Of a stretch of 64,000 nucleotides of DNA, positions 12,220 through 25,185 are shown in pieces. Both the position numbers and the translations under genes were made by a program. The notes under the pieces were generated by a model. It had not been told where the DNA came from. It ran no database searches and was given only the letters and a program-made list of their open reading frames with translations. How positions within the stretch are numbered: the first letter of the stretch is position 1; each line of letters opens with the position of its first letter. Source of the DNA: Blasia pusilla (lineage: Eukaryota; Marchantiophyta; Marchantiopsida; Blasiales); contig CM114271.1 of assembly GCA_050084515.1 (NCBI GenBank), positions 59,644,001 to 59,708,000 of the forward strand, written 5' to 3'.

Positions 12220-13510
12220 TTTTCTAAAGCTCACGACACAGTCATTGCGGGGCATATGGGAGCTGAAAAAACCTTAGAAGGATTACTACGGGCATAGTAT
12301 TGGCCCAAAATGAGAGAAGATGTTGTCGTATATGTAAGGAGTTGTAGGATTTATCAAAAAATCAAGGCTAGTAACACAAAACCAACATGACTGTTATAGC
12401 CCATCCCGACACCTCAAAAATGTTGGGAACAAGTCACTATGGATTTGGTTTGTGAGCTCCCATGTACGATCATGGGATATGACTCTATTGTAGTCTTTGT
12501 GGATAGATTAAGCAAGATGATACACCAACGTCCAACCAAAAAGACTGTGAATGCACTGGAATTGGCTATGATCTACATCGAGATAATCTTTGTCCATCAT
12601 GATCTTCTTAAAGTGCTTATCACTGATAGGGGAACCCATTTCACGAGTTTATATTATAAGGCTTTATTCAGATGCTCCAAACTAAACTAGCCATGTCTGC
12701 AACTTATCACTCTCAAACTGACGGACAAACTGAAAGGGCCAACCGTACCATTCACGATATGCTACGCGCCTTAATATTAGAGGATCAACAAGAATGAGAC
12801 TCATTATTATCCTTAGTAGAGTTCTCATACAATAACTCCATGAACTCTTCTACTAAGGCCACATTGTTCTTTTTAATGTATGGCGAGCATCCGTTAATTC
12901 CTTCTAGTCTCACTCGAATAGGAAAAAGTTTGAGGGAACCTACAAAGGCAGCTGCAATTAATGAGTTTGTGGTCCAGATTCATAAAGGGGTTCAACTTGC
13001 TAAGGAGAAGTTAACTATTGCCCAAAATCCACAAAAACAACATGCAGATGCTCATTGTTGAGATATCAAGTTTTTTGAAAGGGACAAGGTTTGGTTAGCA
13101 ATAATGAATTTATCATTAGTAGAAGTTTGTAAGCTTAATCCTTGCTATATTGGGCCTTTTACTATCCTACAAAAAACGGGCGTCGTGGCGTATAAGCTGG
13201 CATATGAAAATCCATCTTGTGTTTCATACCTCTCTTCTTCAACAGTTTATTCCACGCCCTAAGAGATTTGAGGATAATATTGTCACTCCACCACTATTTC
13301 AAATAGTCTGAGATCATGAAGAATTTGAAGTGGAACGTATCTTGAAGAAATGCACTCGAGGAGCTCATCACCAACGAGTTGAATACTTGGTCCAATGGAA
13401 AGGATATCCACTATTTGAGGCCATATTGGAACCCTCAGCCAACTTGGCCAACACATCATTAAAAGTGCAAGAGCTTGAAAGTTCTCATAACGAGGACGTT
13501 GTGTCTTAAA
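12220..13510 (+). pseudogene. Chromovirus integrase with C-terminal chromodomain, broken
   Basis: The zinc-binding N-terminus is visible as HDTVIAGHMG ... CRIYQK (12233-12360; one expected Cys is lost). The catalytic core shows MDLVCELP (first Asp, near 12438), LITDRGTHF (second Asp, near 12616) and TDGQTERANR (Glu, near 12720) after a frameshift. At 13322-13505 a chromodomain is clear: FEVERILKKC, then RVEYLVQWKGYP, then EPSANL. This targets plant chromoviruses to methylated-histone chromatin. At least four stops or frameshifts interrupt it. Its tail contrasts with the PHD finger of the larger elements at 31-49 kb. Confidence 0.88.
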
Positions 13511-13522
13511 TAGGGGGAGGTT
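13511..13522 (+). promoter_or_regulatory. Polypurine tract
   Basis: The purine run tagggggaggtt lies immediately before the TG of the 3' LTR at 13523, the expected place for plus-strand priming. Confidence 0.7.
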
Positions 13523-13906
13523 TGTAACCATCCTTTGTTAGTCATAATTAAGTTAGAATCTATAACATGAAACACAGAAGTGGGAAAAAATCAACCAAAA
13601 AGAGAAAATACAAGATACATAAGATAAAGATGAGAGTGGGGCCATAGGTTGGTGAAAAGTAAGGATGAGGTTGAGATAAAGATAAGAGTGGGGCCATAAG
13701 TTGGTGAAAAAGAAGATAAGGATGAGGTTGGGATATTAGAGTCCAAAGAAGATCCTCTCATGCTATGAGAGTAGGACACGTGGCATAAGGATAGGTAGAA
13801 CTAATTTATCTTCATTGTACCTATCTCTAAGTATATAAAGGAAGAGGAGAGGTCTCGAGGGACATTCTACCTTTGAGCAACTCTAGAGTGGTTCCGTGAG
13901 CGGGAA
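13523..13906 (+). repeat. 3' LTR of the chromovirus
   Basis: It starts TGTAACCATCC and aligns with 10538-10886. It is longer because a segment of about 60 bases (gagataaagataagagtggg and on, near 13672-13730) is a local duplication of the preceding gagataaagatgagag block. Confidence 0.85.
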
Positions 13907-16900
13907 AGTTATATTAGGTCCCAATAAAAAAGTGGATATGGAGTGACTTCTAAGAGTGGGATTTGAAGTGGGATATGTTAAAAAGCTTGATCTTGATCTA
14001 AATCTCAAGAGGGTGAGAGAAGATAAATTGAAAGATGAGGCCTTTCGTGATATCAAGATGTAATTGAAGAAGGATATCTTTAAGTTCGTGAAGAGGACTT
14101 GAGGAGGAGTCCCGATTAACTCTAAGTCCAAACTCTTGCATCCTTTGTAAATAAGTAGGCAAAGTTTGCTAGATTTTAGTTAGTTTTTATTCAATTATAT
14201 AGTTACATAAGAGATACTTTCCTTAAGCAAGGTCACCTAGAAGCTAAGCCTATTCTTGGGTAAACATTATATATCAATTGTAGATAATTCAAACCAATTA
14301 GAATTTATAACTCAATATTATTTTATTTTCACAGATATTCCAAAGATCATGAGATTGAAGTAGAGGAGAATGATCTTGTGGAATTTTTTTGTGAGTGAGA
14401 CCTCTCCTATTGGACTATCAAACGATGAGCAAGGAGGGTATTATGATGAAGAAGTTGCAATTGAAGTCCTTGATCTTAAAGGGCTTGGATATGGGGGATG
14501 AAGATAAGGCGGTAGTGTCAAGGAGGCTTTGAAAGGAATTGCATCATTTCTTTTATGTGTTGAAATTCTATGGATGGTTGACTTCATATCATCATATGAT
14601 ATAAGAGTCCTACACTATGACAATCATGAGCTAAGTTTGAGATCGGATAACAATCGATAGGCATAATGAATGCTAGTGCATTTGGCTAAATAGTTTTTGG
14701 ATTGACTTTGTTCATATACCATCCATGCATTTAGATATGTTGGATTTCATGTTATGCATTTAGACCCAAAAGACTTTCACATCACGAGAATGAAAAGTTG
14801 AAGCTTGTATCAATAAGATCTCATGGAGGTTGGGTAAGTACTTGATCTTTAGAATGACATGGAATGAGAGGAGCAAGGTTTTCCTTAGAACATATATTCA
14901 CTATATTTTTTTTCAAATATATAATCCCAAATTTTTCCATGGAAATTCCATAATTTATATGATATTTCCTCTATTGCAATCGAAAATTGGAATCTTTGAT
15001 CTATTTTTTTGAGAATTTCTTGGAAACTCCATCTCACAAATTCTATTGAACTTTGGGGATGAATACTACAAATTTGTGCAAGATACACTAGTTCACTAAA
15101 ACAATAACCTTGAAAAGATATACAAAATTTTAAATATATATTTCTAATTTCATTTACCAAGAATTTTGCGCAACGATCAAATTATGAAACATCAAAGAAC
15201 GGAATCAACACAAGCATTCCTTTTTATTATTTTTAAAAAACCGTCCTCTCTTTCATTCTAACCTACAAGAATCCCTTCCCTTTTCTATTTTTCTTATGTC
15301 TAATATAAGCATGTATGCTTATTGAAGAAATTTATTAATTTGCCTTCATAGATTTCACACGATGATTTTAATAATTTATATTTTATTTCAAATATATCGG
15401 AAATTAATTTGATAGTATTAGATGATACGTCCAAGAATTTTAGATCGTGCTTTTGAGAAAATTAGAAAAATCTTTAGAGACTTTTGGATTATACTTTTGA
15501 GACTTTGAATTGACTCCATTAAATTAAAATATTCATATATTTTGATAATTTGATAAATATGCAAAGAGGAAAAGATGGTCATTGGTCATCAAGGAGGAAT
15601 TTTGCCTATTCAAGTGATGTGACGTTTTGAATTCTAATTTTTTTAGCATACCATAATTATATTTAGTCCTTTTATGCATGTCTGATGCACTAAGCTAAAG
15701 GTACTTTCTCTTGCCCTCCAAATACGGTCTATCATTTTATGTCTCTCGTGTGCTCGTTTGTATGTTCCTTTCATAATCCTTCCTCTCATACCCTAACTTT
15801 TCCTTTTGAAGGAATTGTAAACATTGAATGAAGATCGATTTATTCATCTTTCCCTATCGAATCCCCCTATCCTATTAAAATTGCATTTGAGATCTCTCTT
15901 TGCCTCTTTTATAGACTTACATTTCGTGCTTAAGAAAATTAGTTCTTATAAATCCCTCCATTATTGAAAATTCTTCTTTTTTGGATTGGATATATTTGGG
16001 TACATGATTATCTCGGTTCTTAAACGTTACGAATGAATATGATATCTTATGTTTATGCGCTTATAGTTAGTGACAAAAATATATGTTATATATCAATATA
16101 TACATGCACAAAATTCTTTACCCCTCCTACATTGAAAATTAAGCTTTCAAAAAGAGTAGTTGTCATAAAACCCATCATTTTTCTCTTCCCCTTTCATATT
16201 AAAAATTAAATATCATCTTTGATTTATTCATCTAACTTCTACTTTTCACTTTCTCCACTTATATATTGAAAATAAGAGTATTTTGAGATCTTTGAATACA
16301 ACCCTAACTTCATGAAAATTGCAATATTTTTCTCTTCCTCTCCCTATTGAATACAATTTGTGAGTCTTCCTTTCTAACAAGTTTTGAATAGACCTTAATA
16401 TTGGACATATGCTCGTAATGTTGTTGCTTCCATCCTCTCCGATTCCCCTATCTTATTCAAAATTTACTTATGTCCTATCTCTCCTTGCCTTTTGTATTCA
16501 ATTTAATAAGTTTCAAAATTAAAACTATTGCTTATGAAGCCCTCCCTCATTGAATTTTTCTCGACTTTCCTCTTCACCTCCCTTAGTGAAATTTAAACTT
16601 TTAAAAATAATGATCGTCATAAAACCCTATTTTCTGTCTTTTCCTCCCGTACTAAAAATTGGGGCTTGTGCAATTCATTAGGTTAAATCGATTGAAATGA
16701 AAAATAGTAATAAAATGACCAAAAATAGTTGAAAAATAGTACTATAGTACTTTTAGTACTATAGTTTTGGCTATGGAACATTGATATGAAAAATTTCCCT
16801 ATCAGAAAGTTGTCACACTCACATAATGTTTCAAAAAAATGGAAATTTATGGAAATTTATGGAAAACCCCAAAAATGAAGATTTTGAATTACCATCTCAA

Positions 16901-17123
16901 ACCTTAGGGAACATGTTGCAATTTAGTAGCTTAATATGGAACAACCTAATGTAAATAATATTTTAGGTATTTTCTGGCTCAATTATTTTGGAAATGAAAA
17001 ATCTAAGTTGAAACCCCTTTACTAAGAAGAAGAGTAACATTCCCATCATTTTGGAAAACGTTTCTGTTGACAAAAAATTATATAGACTTACTTGAATAGA
17101 GTTGAACTTTCTCTCCCAACAAA
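13907..17123. other. AT-rich spacer
   Basis: No gene is recognised. From about 15700 to 16650 the words ctttttccc / cctccc and 'attgaaaatt' recur irregularly, suggesting an old degenerated repeat. A near-palindrome tagtactatagtacttttagtactata lies near 16737-16765. Confidence 0.4.
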
Positions 17124-17215
17124 GATTGCACACGGAAAAAGTCCATGTCCGCGGATTTATGTCCATGCAAGCCTGGCTTACTACGGTCCGTACAAGGGTC
17201 TGCCTCTCCCGTAGC
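17124..17215. repeat. TIR-like dispersed repeat, copy 4 (fragment)
   Basis: attgcacacggaaaaagtcc followed by atgtccgcggatttatgtcc matches the left part of copies 1-3. The right end is not recognisable. Confidence 0.4.
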
Positions 17216-17527
17216 AAAGATGTCAGCTTGGCCCAAAACCTATATGATCGTGACATAGATCTGAAAAAGTTGAAAATGAATAAGAGAAGATAAAATATAG
17301 GTGAAACTTAATATTTTGACTTTCCTCTACTTTCATTCCATAATTAGAGAAAATAGAGGAATTCAGAAAATTTGATCGTAGCCATACTCAAAAGAAATAA
17401 TCCAAACTTAGGTATATTTAGAGGAATGACAAACTTAGGAAATTTTAACACAAATGTTTTTAAAGAAGTGCGTGCCATAATCAAGATTTCAAGATTTTCC
17501 TATTGGTATACTCATAGATATTTAAAA
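17216..17527. other. Spacer, nothing recognised
   Basis: AT-rich, with no domain in any frame. Confidence 0.4.
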
Positions 17528-17728
17528 CTAGTGTAAGCCCATGTGATGCACATGTTTAAATTTCCTCCCTCCCCAAAAAAAAATCTCAAAATTTTCAAGC
17601 ATATTTTTCAATGAATTTCAAGCGATATTATTGACTTAGAAGGTGAGAAATCCTATTGGATTAAAGTGGCATATGTCAAGAGGAGAGAAATTTGAAAATT
17701 GAAGGGGCCCTCCAAATAATAATATAGA
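17528..17728 (-). mobile_element. Short non-autonomous Helitron (201 bp)
   Basis: On the minus strand it begins TCTATATTATTATTTGGAGG right after an A and ends ...GGGCTTACACTAG right before a T. About 10 bases before the CTAG end is an inverted repeat (catgtg-catc-acatg), matching the Helitron 3' hairpin. It has no coding capacity. It shares its 5' end with 5583-5758 and 19566-20029. Confidence 0.65.
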
Positions 17729-18659
17729 TTACTGGCTCATATTATCCATGGACTTCTTTGGTTGAATCCAAACTAATTATTAACAAATTTTTTTTCTCTT
17801 TTAAGGTTGTAACTTTGGATGAAAGAAAATCGAAAATGAGACTTGCAAAAATATCTCTCTTGATGAAAAACTTTAGCGAACGGAAAGGAAAGTACAATAT
17901 TGATGAAGTTAATTTAAAAGGAACGTTTTGCATCTTTCTTACTTAAATTTTTTTATACGACTAAGTTATTATTATTTCTTATTTTCAAAAAAAATAATTT
18001 AGTATGTTAGGTGAGAGAAATATTTTCATCTTTATATAATTTCTCTTACGGATGGTAATTCTTCCAATGGAATATTAACACAATAGGAAATAAAGCAAGG
18101 TATATTAAGAGAGAAATATGTACTTCACTTCACTTATTGATTGATAATTTAAATAAAATTAAGCTTAGGTCATCTAATCAAAATAGTTTCCCGATAAAAG
18201 TATGAATTTTTGTTTGATTTAGTTTCTTGGAGAATAGAAATATTATCTCTAAATTCAAACTTAAACTTTTAAAATTGGATGAGAAATTGTAGTCATTCTC
18301 TTATAAAGAGCAATGATCTATGTGGACATTTTTTCTTTTAGCATAAAAAATCATATTTGTCTAATTTTTAAGCAAACAAATTTCTAAAATCAATATCACA
18401 CTCTATAAAAGGAAAAATACATCATGATTCCATGCATGACCGTATATTTGTAACTTTGAGTGTTTTCTCATTCGCTTTCCAATTTCTTCTTTGAACTTTG
18501 TTTCCTTTTGTAATAAATTATTTCTTTAAGAAGAGACTTTCTAAACCATAAAACCCACTTCCTAAATATTTAGTATTCTAGATTTAATGTTGTATTTTTA
18601 ACAAGGTTTAGAAGGCTCTTTAATGAAGTTTGAATTAAATCGTCACATAATTATTATAA
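17729..18659. other. AT-rich spacer
   Basis: Short frames here have no recognisable domain, and no repeat structure stands out. Confidence 0.4.
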
Positions 18660-19565
18660 GTCAATGGCGCCGATGCTAGCGAGGAGCCCAAAAATGAGTT
18701 ATGATCATTGGTTCAAGCAGAAAAGACCTTGGTATAATCCACGAAAGTTGAAACCTAGACTTATAAGTTGCGAGACTAGGGAGGACAGTAGAACCAACCA
18801 TAAGATTAACGTTAGGCGAGATCCCCATGCGTCTTGTGACTAGCCTTAGGTGAGAAAGGGGCATAGCTACTCACGCGGACAAAGGCAAGGCAATGAAGAT
18901 TTGAGACCTTTGAGCCAAGTCCCAAATTAAGGGCGAGAAGCAAGGAATATGTGAGTAGTCAAGATGGGCGAAACGCCAAACGGGGAGTCAAGAGAGGCGC
19001 TAGCCATGAGATACATGAAATGCAGATCCAAATTCCAAGATACGTTTGGGGAACCAAGATTTGTATAATCTACAAGAAGCCTGTGCCAAGCCATCTTAAT
19101 ATATAGGTAACTAGTCAATTGATGGTTTGTAGGTCATGAACCACATTTGCGTTGAGGATCGATATCAAAGGCCCGATGAGGAAAATGGGGAACATGGGAT
19201 TTCCCCAGAGAACCCCGAAGTATCTATAGGGGGGAGGGCCCGGGAGGGGTAATCTTCTTCCCTACTTGCTCAAGTTCTTGAACCAAGAACTAACTAGGAT
19301 GCGTGTTTGGTCGTGTTTCAGGTTTGAGGTAGAAAACACACCTCAAGGAATTAACCTACGCGCTCCAATATAGGCGACTTGGAAAGATTGGTCAAGGCTT
19401 GGGGAAAAAGATTCCTAGGGAGACAATACGCACTTGGGGAGACTCGACCCAATTAGCGTTGGGCGGCTTCTTGGCGAGTTACGTAACACATAATCGGTTT
19501 GATCTTCGGGACTCAACCTAAGTCTTTTGCTTGCAAAGCTCAAGATTAGGAATGCTTCCAAAAAA
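18660..19565. other. GC-balanced block of unknown nature
   Basis: Composition shifts from AT-rich to about half GC between 18660 and 19560. No frame shows a known domain. The words ttggtataatccacgaaag (18730) and tttgtataatctacaagaag (19061) look like a diverged internal repeat. It could be a solo LTR or another non-coding transposon piece; I cannot show which. Confidence 0.35.
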
Positions 19566-20029
19566 CTAGATAAAAAAGTAGAGGTTGGCTTCTACAATGT
19601 CCAACCGTAAATATTATCAAGAATGCATATATGATGCAAAGAAGTCCTACTAACACATGTTAGAATGTTAGAGTGGTAGATATCTTTCCATTATAGAAAA
19701 AAATACCTTTTCCATCCCAATAAATTTTCATGTGAAAAAAATGCCTCGCAAGAGATATTTAATTCCTTTTATGATAGGGCTTCATTGTTTTTAAAATAGC
19801 TTCCACCATAAGTAACTTCTATTCTTTCAATTACAACATAAATGAAAATATTATGCCTTCAATTCATATGATTCTATAGCCACTTGTGTAACTTAGTGAT
19901 TCAACACGCCTCCTTTATATAAGAATTAGTAAGACAACTCATATTTTTGTTGTGAAAATCTTCTTAGAGAAAGCATTTTTGTCACAAAATAACTCTCTCT
20001 TCCTTCAATAATAATAATAATAATATAGA
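19566..20029 (-). mobile_element. Probable short Helitron
   Basis: On the minus strand it starts TCTATATTATTATTATTATT and ends TTTTTTATCTAG|T. An inverted repeat (ggttgg ... ccaacc) lies about 25 bases before the 3' end. The ends fit a Helitron, but the interior shares nothing obvious with the other copies. Confidence 0.35.
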
Positions 20030-21400
20030 TTTTATCTAAAAGTTTTTCTCTCAAAGACATGAGTCCTTCAATTTCTTCTTTGGAGATCTATGATAATTTT
20101 GTCAATAATTCTAGAAGCAAAGAGAATTACTTCCAAATTGTAACTTCTAATTATGAGATAAATATATTAAAAATTGCATAGAAAAACATTTCATTATAAT
20201 CAACCTTTACAATTGAACTAATTCAATAATAAAAATTTAAAATTGAAAAAAAAGGAGAACATAAAAGTGATTTGTAAGGGAAGGGCTCAATCAATTGAAT
20301 TTTTCAGACAGAGAATGTGAGGAATTTTTTAAAAACAACGAGGGATTATTTTCTTCGAGGTTAGAAGATGTGAATTCTCATTCCAAGTATGAACAGTATG
20401 AGAAGAAATTTTTAATAAAAAAAATTAGAAAGAGAATTTAAACATAAAATTTTAAAAAGCAACATAGAACGACCACATCGGCATTTTCCTGACATGAAGA
20501 TCAAAAGAAATTTTGATGTGTGCATGGCACATCATCAAAGCTACTAAAAGAGTGGTAAGCATTTAGACGTTGAATCGGAAAGTATTGAGCACAAAGGTAC
20601 ATTTCATGCTCCCTAATCCCCTTAACATTAGTAACAATGATGCTCTAGTGTTTGTTCACATTACCTCTTGGAATAAAAGAACCGGAGAGGTGTCACCGAA
20701 AACTCAACATCCCACAAACCCTCTCTGTCAATGAGTGACTCTACTTCTTTCTAAGAGATTATTGCGTAATCTCGAGCAAACATTATGGATCCGTCGCATG
20801 TGACTATACATCTACAATACTTGTAAGTTTTTGCCTGTGCGACGCACCCAACCGGATCTATGTAGATGACATCATAGAGTTGACAAATAAATAGTAAAGA
20901 TAAGTTTTTGCTTAAATATATGAATAATCATACGATTCTAATTTTCATTTAAAAAAGTGTTATCTTTCCCCTTATTAATTTAGAAATAAATTAATCTTTT
21001 TTAATTTTCCAACCCCCATCTCAATTAGTAAAAAAAAAATCACTCATTTTGATCCAAAATTTGTCTCAAAATTTTCTTTGAAAATATTTCACAATTAGAG
21101 CTTGAAAAAATAAAGAAAATTACAGATTTCTAAAGTAATATGAAATTTCCTTTCCAAAATCAATTTGAAATTAAAATTTTTAGTTTTTTCCTTAAATTTT
21201 GAAATAAATATTTAAAAATTAAAAATAAATTGATTATGAAAAAAACTCACAATTTCTTCATGAAGATTTCTTTTTAAAATTTTTCATTCATATTATAAAA
21301 AAATGAATATATCATTAAAATCTCTTTCCTATTCAAATTTTAATTTAATATAAGAAAGGAAAAAAAAAACTTGAAAGGCTTCGCAAACCGCGTTCATCGG
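20030..21400. other. AT-rich spacer
   Basis: No coding sequence is recognised. 20900-21370 is extremely AT-rich with A and T runs. Confidence 0.5.
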
Positions 21401-24400
21401 AGCATTTTTGGCCAGGCTAATGCCATAGCTAAGCTCTCATAACAAACATCTCCATACTCTTAGACCTGTCCTTTGGATGGTCTATGGTCTCTAATAGCTT
21501 AGTTTCACATAGCTAAACTAGATGAGAAGGAAGGGGCACGGGCACCGACTAGTCATTACAATGATAAAGAAAGCGCTCCACTAGTCCTTTCAGATGCGGT
21601 TCTAGATCGGCACTCTAATCCTAAGAGTTCAAGACGGTTTGATCGCACTATGACCTAGTTAATGGCGTTTTGGATTGGAGGCCGGACCGTCGAGAAACTA
21701 TGCGGGAACCCTAAACTGAGCACGTCTGGTGGGATTGAAGAGGAGAGATGGTCGGGTCGGGTCGAGGTTAAGAGCACTGGGACCAACCTCTTGTAGTCGC
21801 GAATGTAGAAACTGCTCGCCTCCGAAATGGAGAAGTCGCGAACTTCATTGCCGGTTTTCACCCGAATGAAATGAGCGTGGAAGGTCAGCTGGTGAGGTCA
21901 ATCCGCCTTCGCCCCGGCAGGTTGGTCACTATTTCCTGCGCGGTACCGTTGGTGTTGACATGGAAGGGAGCGCATTGGTCCGAGGCATCATGCTGGTCCT
22001 TGTCGTGCAAGCAGGACGAAGTTTCGTTAGACGGGAAAGCCATGGCAAGCGAAATTTGAAGGTGACATAGTGACCACCGCCAGAAAGAAGATGGTTGTTC
22101 CGGGACTAGACAGGGCACGGCGCGTACTGCAAGTGGAGATAAAGAATGCTGCGGTGGTCTTTTCCTGTGTCATACTTCGCCAACTAGTTCTTGCTGCAAT
22201 CTTGGAACCCCAATGGACTAGATTGGATCCGAGAAAATGTAGATAGCTGAGGTAGGGATTTCATGTCTTGAAAGACAAAATCTCTAGATTGTGAGTCCCC
22301 GTAGGTTTTGGAAAACCACGCTGGCGTTTGAACACACACAAATGAACGGACCGACTCCTATTGGGAATTTCTACATAGCCTTAACAGTAAATTTAAAGAA
22401 ACACTAATATTAGACTATGAGATCGGTAGGACCTTTCCATCTGATGGGGATGAGATTACAAGTTTCCATGAGCAAAACGTCACGGTCCTCTAATCTAGAC
22501 TCTTGAGCAAATCCGAACCCTTTCTATTATTCTTCAAAGTGAGATAGTGTCCGGAATACTCTAGATTGATGGTCGGACTCTAAAAATGGAGCAACGTACC
22601 TGGTGAACCCTGGAGTAGCCAATGCATTCGAATCTCTGGAAATATGCAGAAATAGTATTCAATTTTCGGAGAACCTTGCGTGCACTCCGTCAAGTCCACG
22701 GCACAAGCTTGCGCTTCCCGAGCACTGCATTAACCATCTCTCCAGGCTCCAGCGACGGTTTGGTGGAGTCCTTTGTAGCTTGTCAGGCAGAAGTCGACAA
22801 ACGAAGCGACTAAGTTTACAAGGCTCAGCTTAAACTAAACAAATGCCACGGGCCCGACTTGATCTTTGGTTAACGTTGAGTGAGACAGCAGACCAGTCAT
22901 GTGTGTACATACACGTCAATGCACCGAATTGGAAGAGGATAGTCCAAAATTTTCCGCAAAATTTAATAGTTAGAAGAGATCCGATTAGCAAGAGGAACGA
23001 GCATGGCATCGTGAGATGGAAGCCTGACAACAGGTGGCATGGTGTTGCTTGACTTCCGCCGCGAAGATTTAACTAGCTAGCAACTTACAATATATTCCTC
23101 AGGTTTTTGCCGCTCAATAGACAGATGAGGAAAAAACAGCATTAGTGCCAGTTATATTAAAATCTCCAAGTCCTATCACTGTGACAGTAACACCATGAGC
23201 AAAGTTATCAAACATTGTCAAACGAAGAAATCGAATTCCTCGAGGGAGAACGTCTAATTTACTGGACTGATGGATACATCCTCCAGTAGACTTTAGGTTG
23301 GATGATGTAGTCACCATGGTTACCGTGTTACTGAGCCTCATAACCTGTCTTCATGTGCGACTTTCCACCATACATGTCGTGGGACAAACTGTTGGTGTAT
23401 GCGTACGAGAAATGTTAAGAGATCGTCTTAACAGGTAGACTTCTAACCTCTTGCACGCACGAAATCTCCGCGTCCTGTCAAACCGGGCCAGTGGCCTCCA
23501 CATATCGTATGGTGGGGAAGGAATTCGAAGCGATTATAATCACCAAGATGTCCAAATATCTCTCATGATCAGGTCGTTAAAATATGTTGCGAATCGAAGT
23601 GGAGTTAACAAATATTGTGAGAACTGCGATCACTGTTAAACAGGAGCCCTAAAAGTATCCTCGACTAATGTCATTTGAACTTTGAGGCAAATCTCATTAA
23701 CTTACTAAACGATTTCATTCGACCTTCTTTCACATTAATCTTCCGTTGGAAGCAGTCGTATTGATCAATTTTGGTTCCTGGTGACGTGGAATTATTACAG
23801 TACTGTAGAACCTTTTTAATTGAAGGCGTCTGGTTCAGACATGATGAGAAGTTGGAGGGGGCTCTTACACGTAAAAAATGCGAAAGTCCAGCCCGATTCT
23901 TGCGGCGTAGCTTCAAGTTGAGATGAATTCTCGTCGACCATTTGCCAATGGCGTGCTGTTTTTCTGATTCACGTAACAGTATTATCATAAATTCAGAATA
24001 GACCTTCCACAGCTTCCATTTGCTGGTACAGTTCTTCCAAAGAGAAGAGCGACAGCACCGACTAAGCTAGCCTCGTATATGTGGCGTCAATCATTTGTAG
24101 AGTTTTCGCTCTAGATCTGCCAACTAATGTCAGGATCTGTAATTATTGTTATCCTAATCGGCACGAATAATTCAAACCTAAAGTCTTTCTAAGGCTTGTA
24201 CTACCATGGTTTTCAATCGTGCTTTCAAATTGAATGAAGAATTCTACGTACGTTTATCCCCTCAACCCTCAAGGCCTACACTGTGACATATACTTGCCCA
24301 GGTTTTGCAGCTCCGAGTCTTCCTCGAGTTACGATCGATATCTCATTCTTGAAGACAGTCATGATCGGCGCTCAAATTCTGGACCGTCTAAAACTCACGA

Positions 24401-25185
24401 GATGATGATGACCTATATCTATCCTAGTTTGCCAACTGTACATGCAGCCCAATTAGGCCGTGATTCAATATGATTCGAAGTACAAGTGGGGAGATCTAAT
24501 TTTCAGTGCTGTCTTTAATCCAATTACAAGAAAATAATGAGCAAATTACAAGTATACATGGAGTAGTACGCCAAGGGTATTAACAGCCTTGTCCGTCGAT
24601 CGATCCGTTTCGTCTCACGCATCCTGAATCATGTGGTCGAATGCTCCAGTGCAGTCGGTGCTCCGCGCGATGTCTCGTGATGTGCTCGTCCAAAATAATT
24701 GACCAGCCAGCAGAGCCAAGAACAAGACGTGCAGACCTCCACAAGGCCAATTCATTTTACTATCCAAGGCTCGTCACAGGCTGCAGGAGGCCGGACATTC
24801 TTCACGTTCCTAGATTTCCATACAGCTGAAATTCGCGCGCTCGGTCGATCTGATTCCGTCGATCTCACATCTCACAGACCCTGCAGGCAGTACCGTATCA
24901 TTGTAACATCGGATCCACCAAAGTTGGAATTTGAAGTCTTCCCATCGCAACTGCACCTGTCGTAATGGAGGCCAGATTTGGCAGCTGCACGGGCACGCGT
25001 TCGATTGGCTGCGAATATCATGTTCATAAGGGAAGTTCCGCCACAGGCTAGACTTACTTACACGTGATGCTGGATATATTTAAACTACCGGACATGTATG
25101 ATCTCGCTGGTCGATCTCCGGGTTCATGCCCGGCATCCGATCCGGTACGTAGTACAAGAGGCAAATTTGTTGAAAGGATCCCTGC
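21401..25185. other. GC-balanced island, left part, no gene proven
   Basis: Composition rises sharply at about 21400 and both strands carry many 60-105 codon frames. None shows a domain I recognise. The minus-strand frames at 21655-21861 and 23114-23341 have gene-like composition (the latter lies just before GLGDFNITGT) but no family assignment, start context or splice sites that I can defend. This may be single-copy DNA flanking the peptide gene, including its 3' side. Confidence 0.4.

Larger units (their letters stand above)
10538..13906 (+). mobile_element. Internally deleted Ty3/gypsy chromovirus with both LTRs
   Basis: A decayed LTR retrotransposon. The LTRs (10538-10886 and 13523-13906) match over their length, and a Met-initiator primer-binding site follows the 5' LTR. 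A gag-like start is joined directly to the middle of RT, followed by RNase H, integrase and a chromodomain, then a purine-rich tract and the 3' LTR. The interior is only about 2.6 kb, so most of gag, the protease and the N-terminal half of RT are deleted. Frameshifts and stops run throughout. Pol order RT-RNaseH-IN-chromodomain places it among plant chromoviruses. A target-site duplication is not evident. Confidence 0.88.

Noticed and set aside
23114-23341. Minus-strand 75-codon frame with gene-like composition
   Set aside because: No recognisable family, start context or splice signals; kept only as a note in the island entry.
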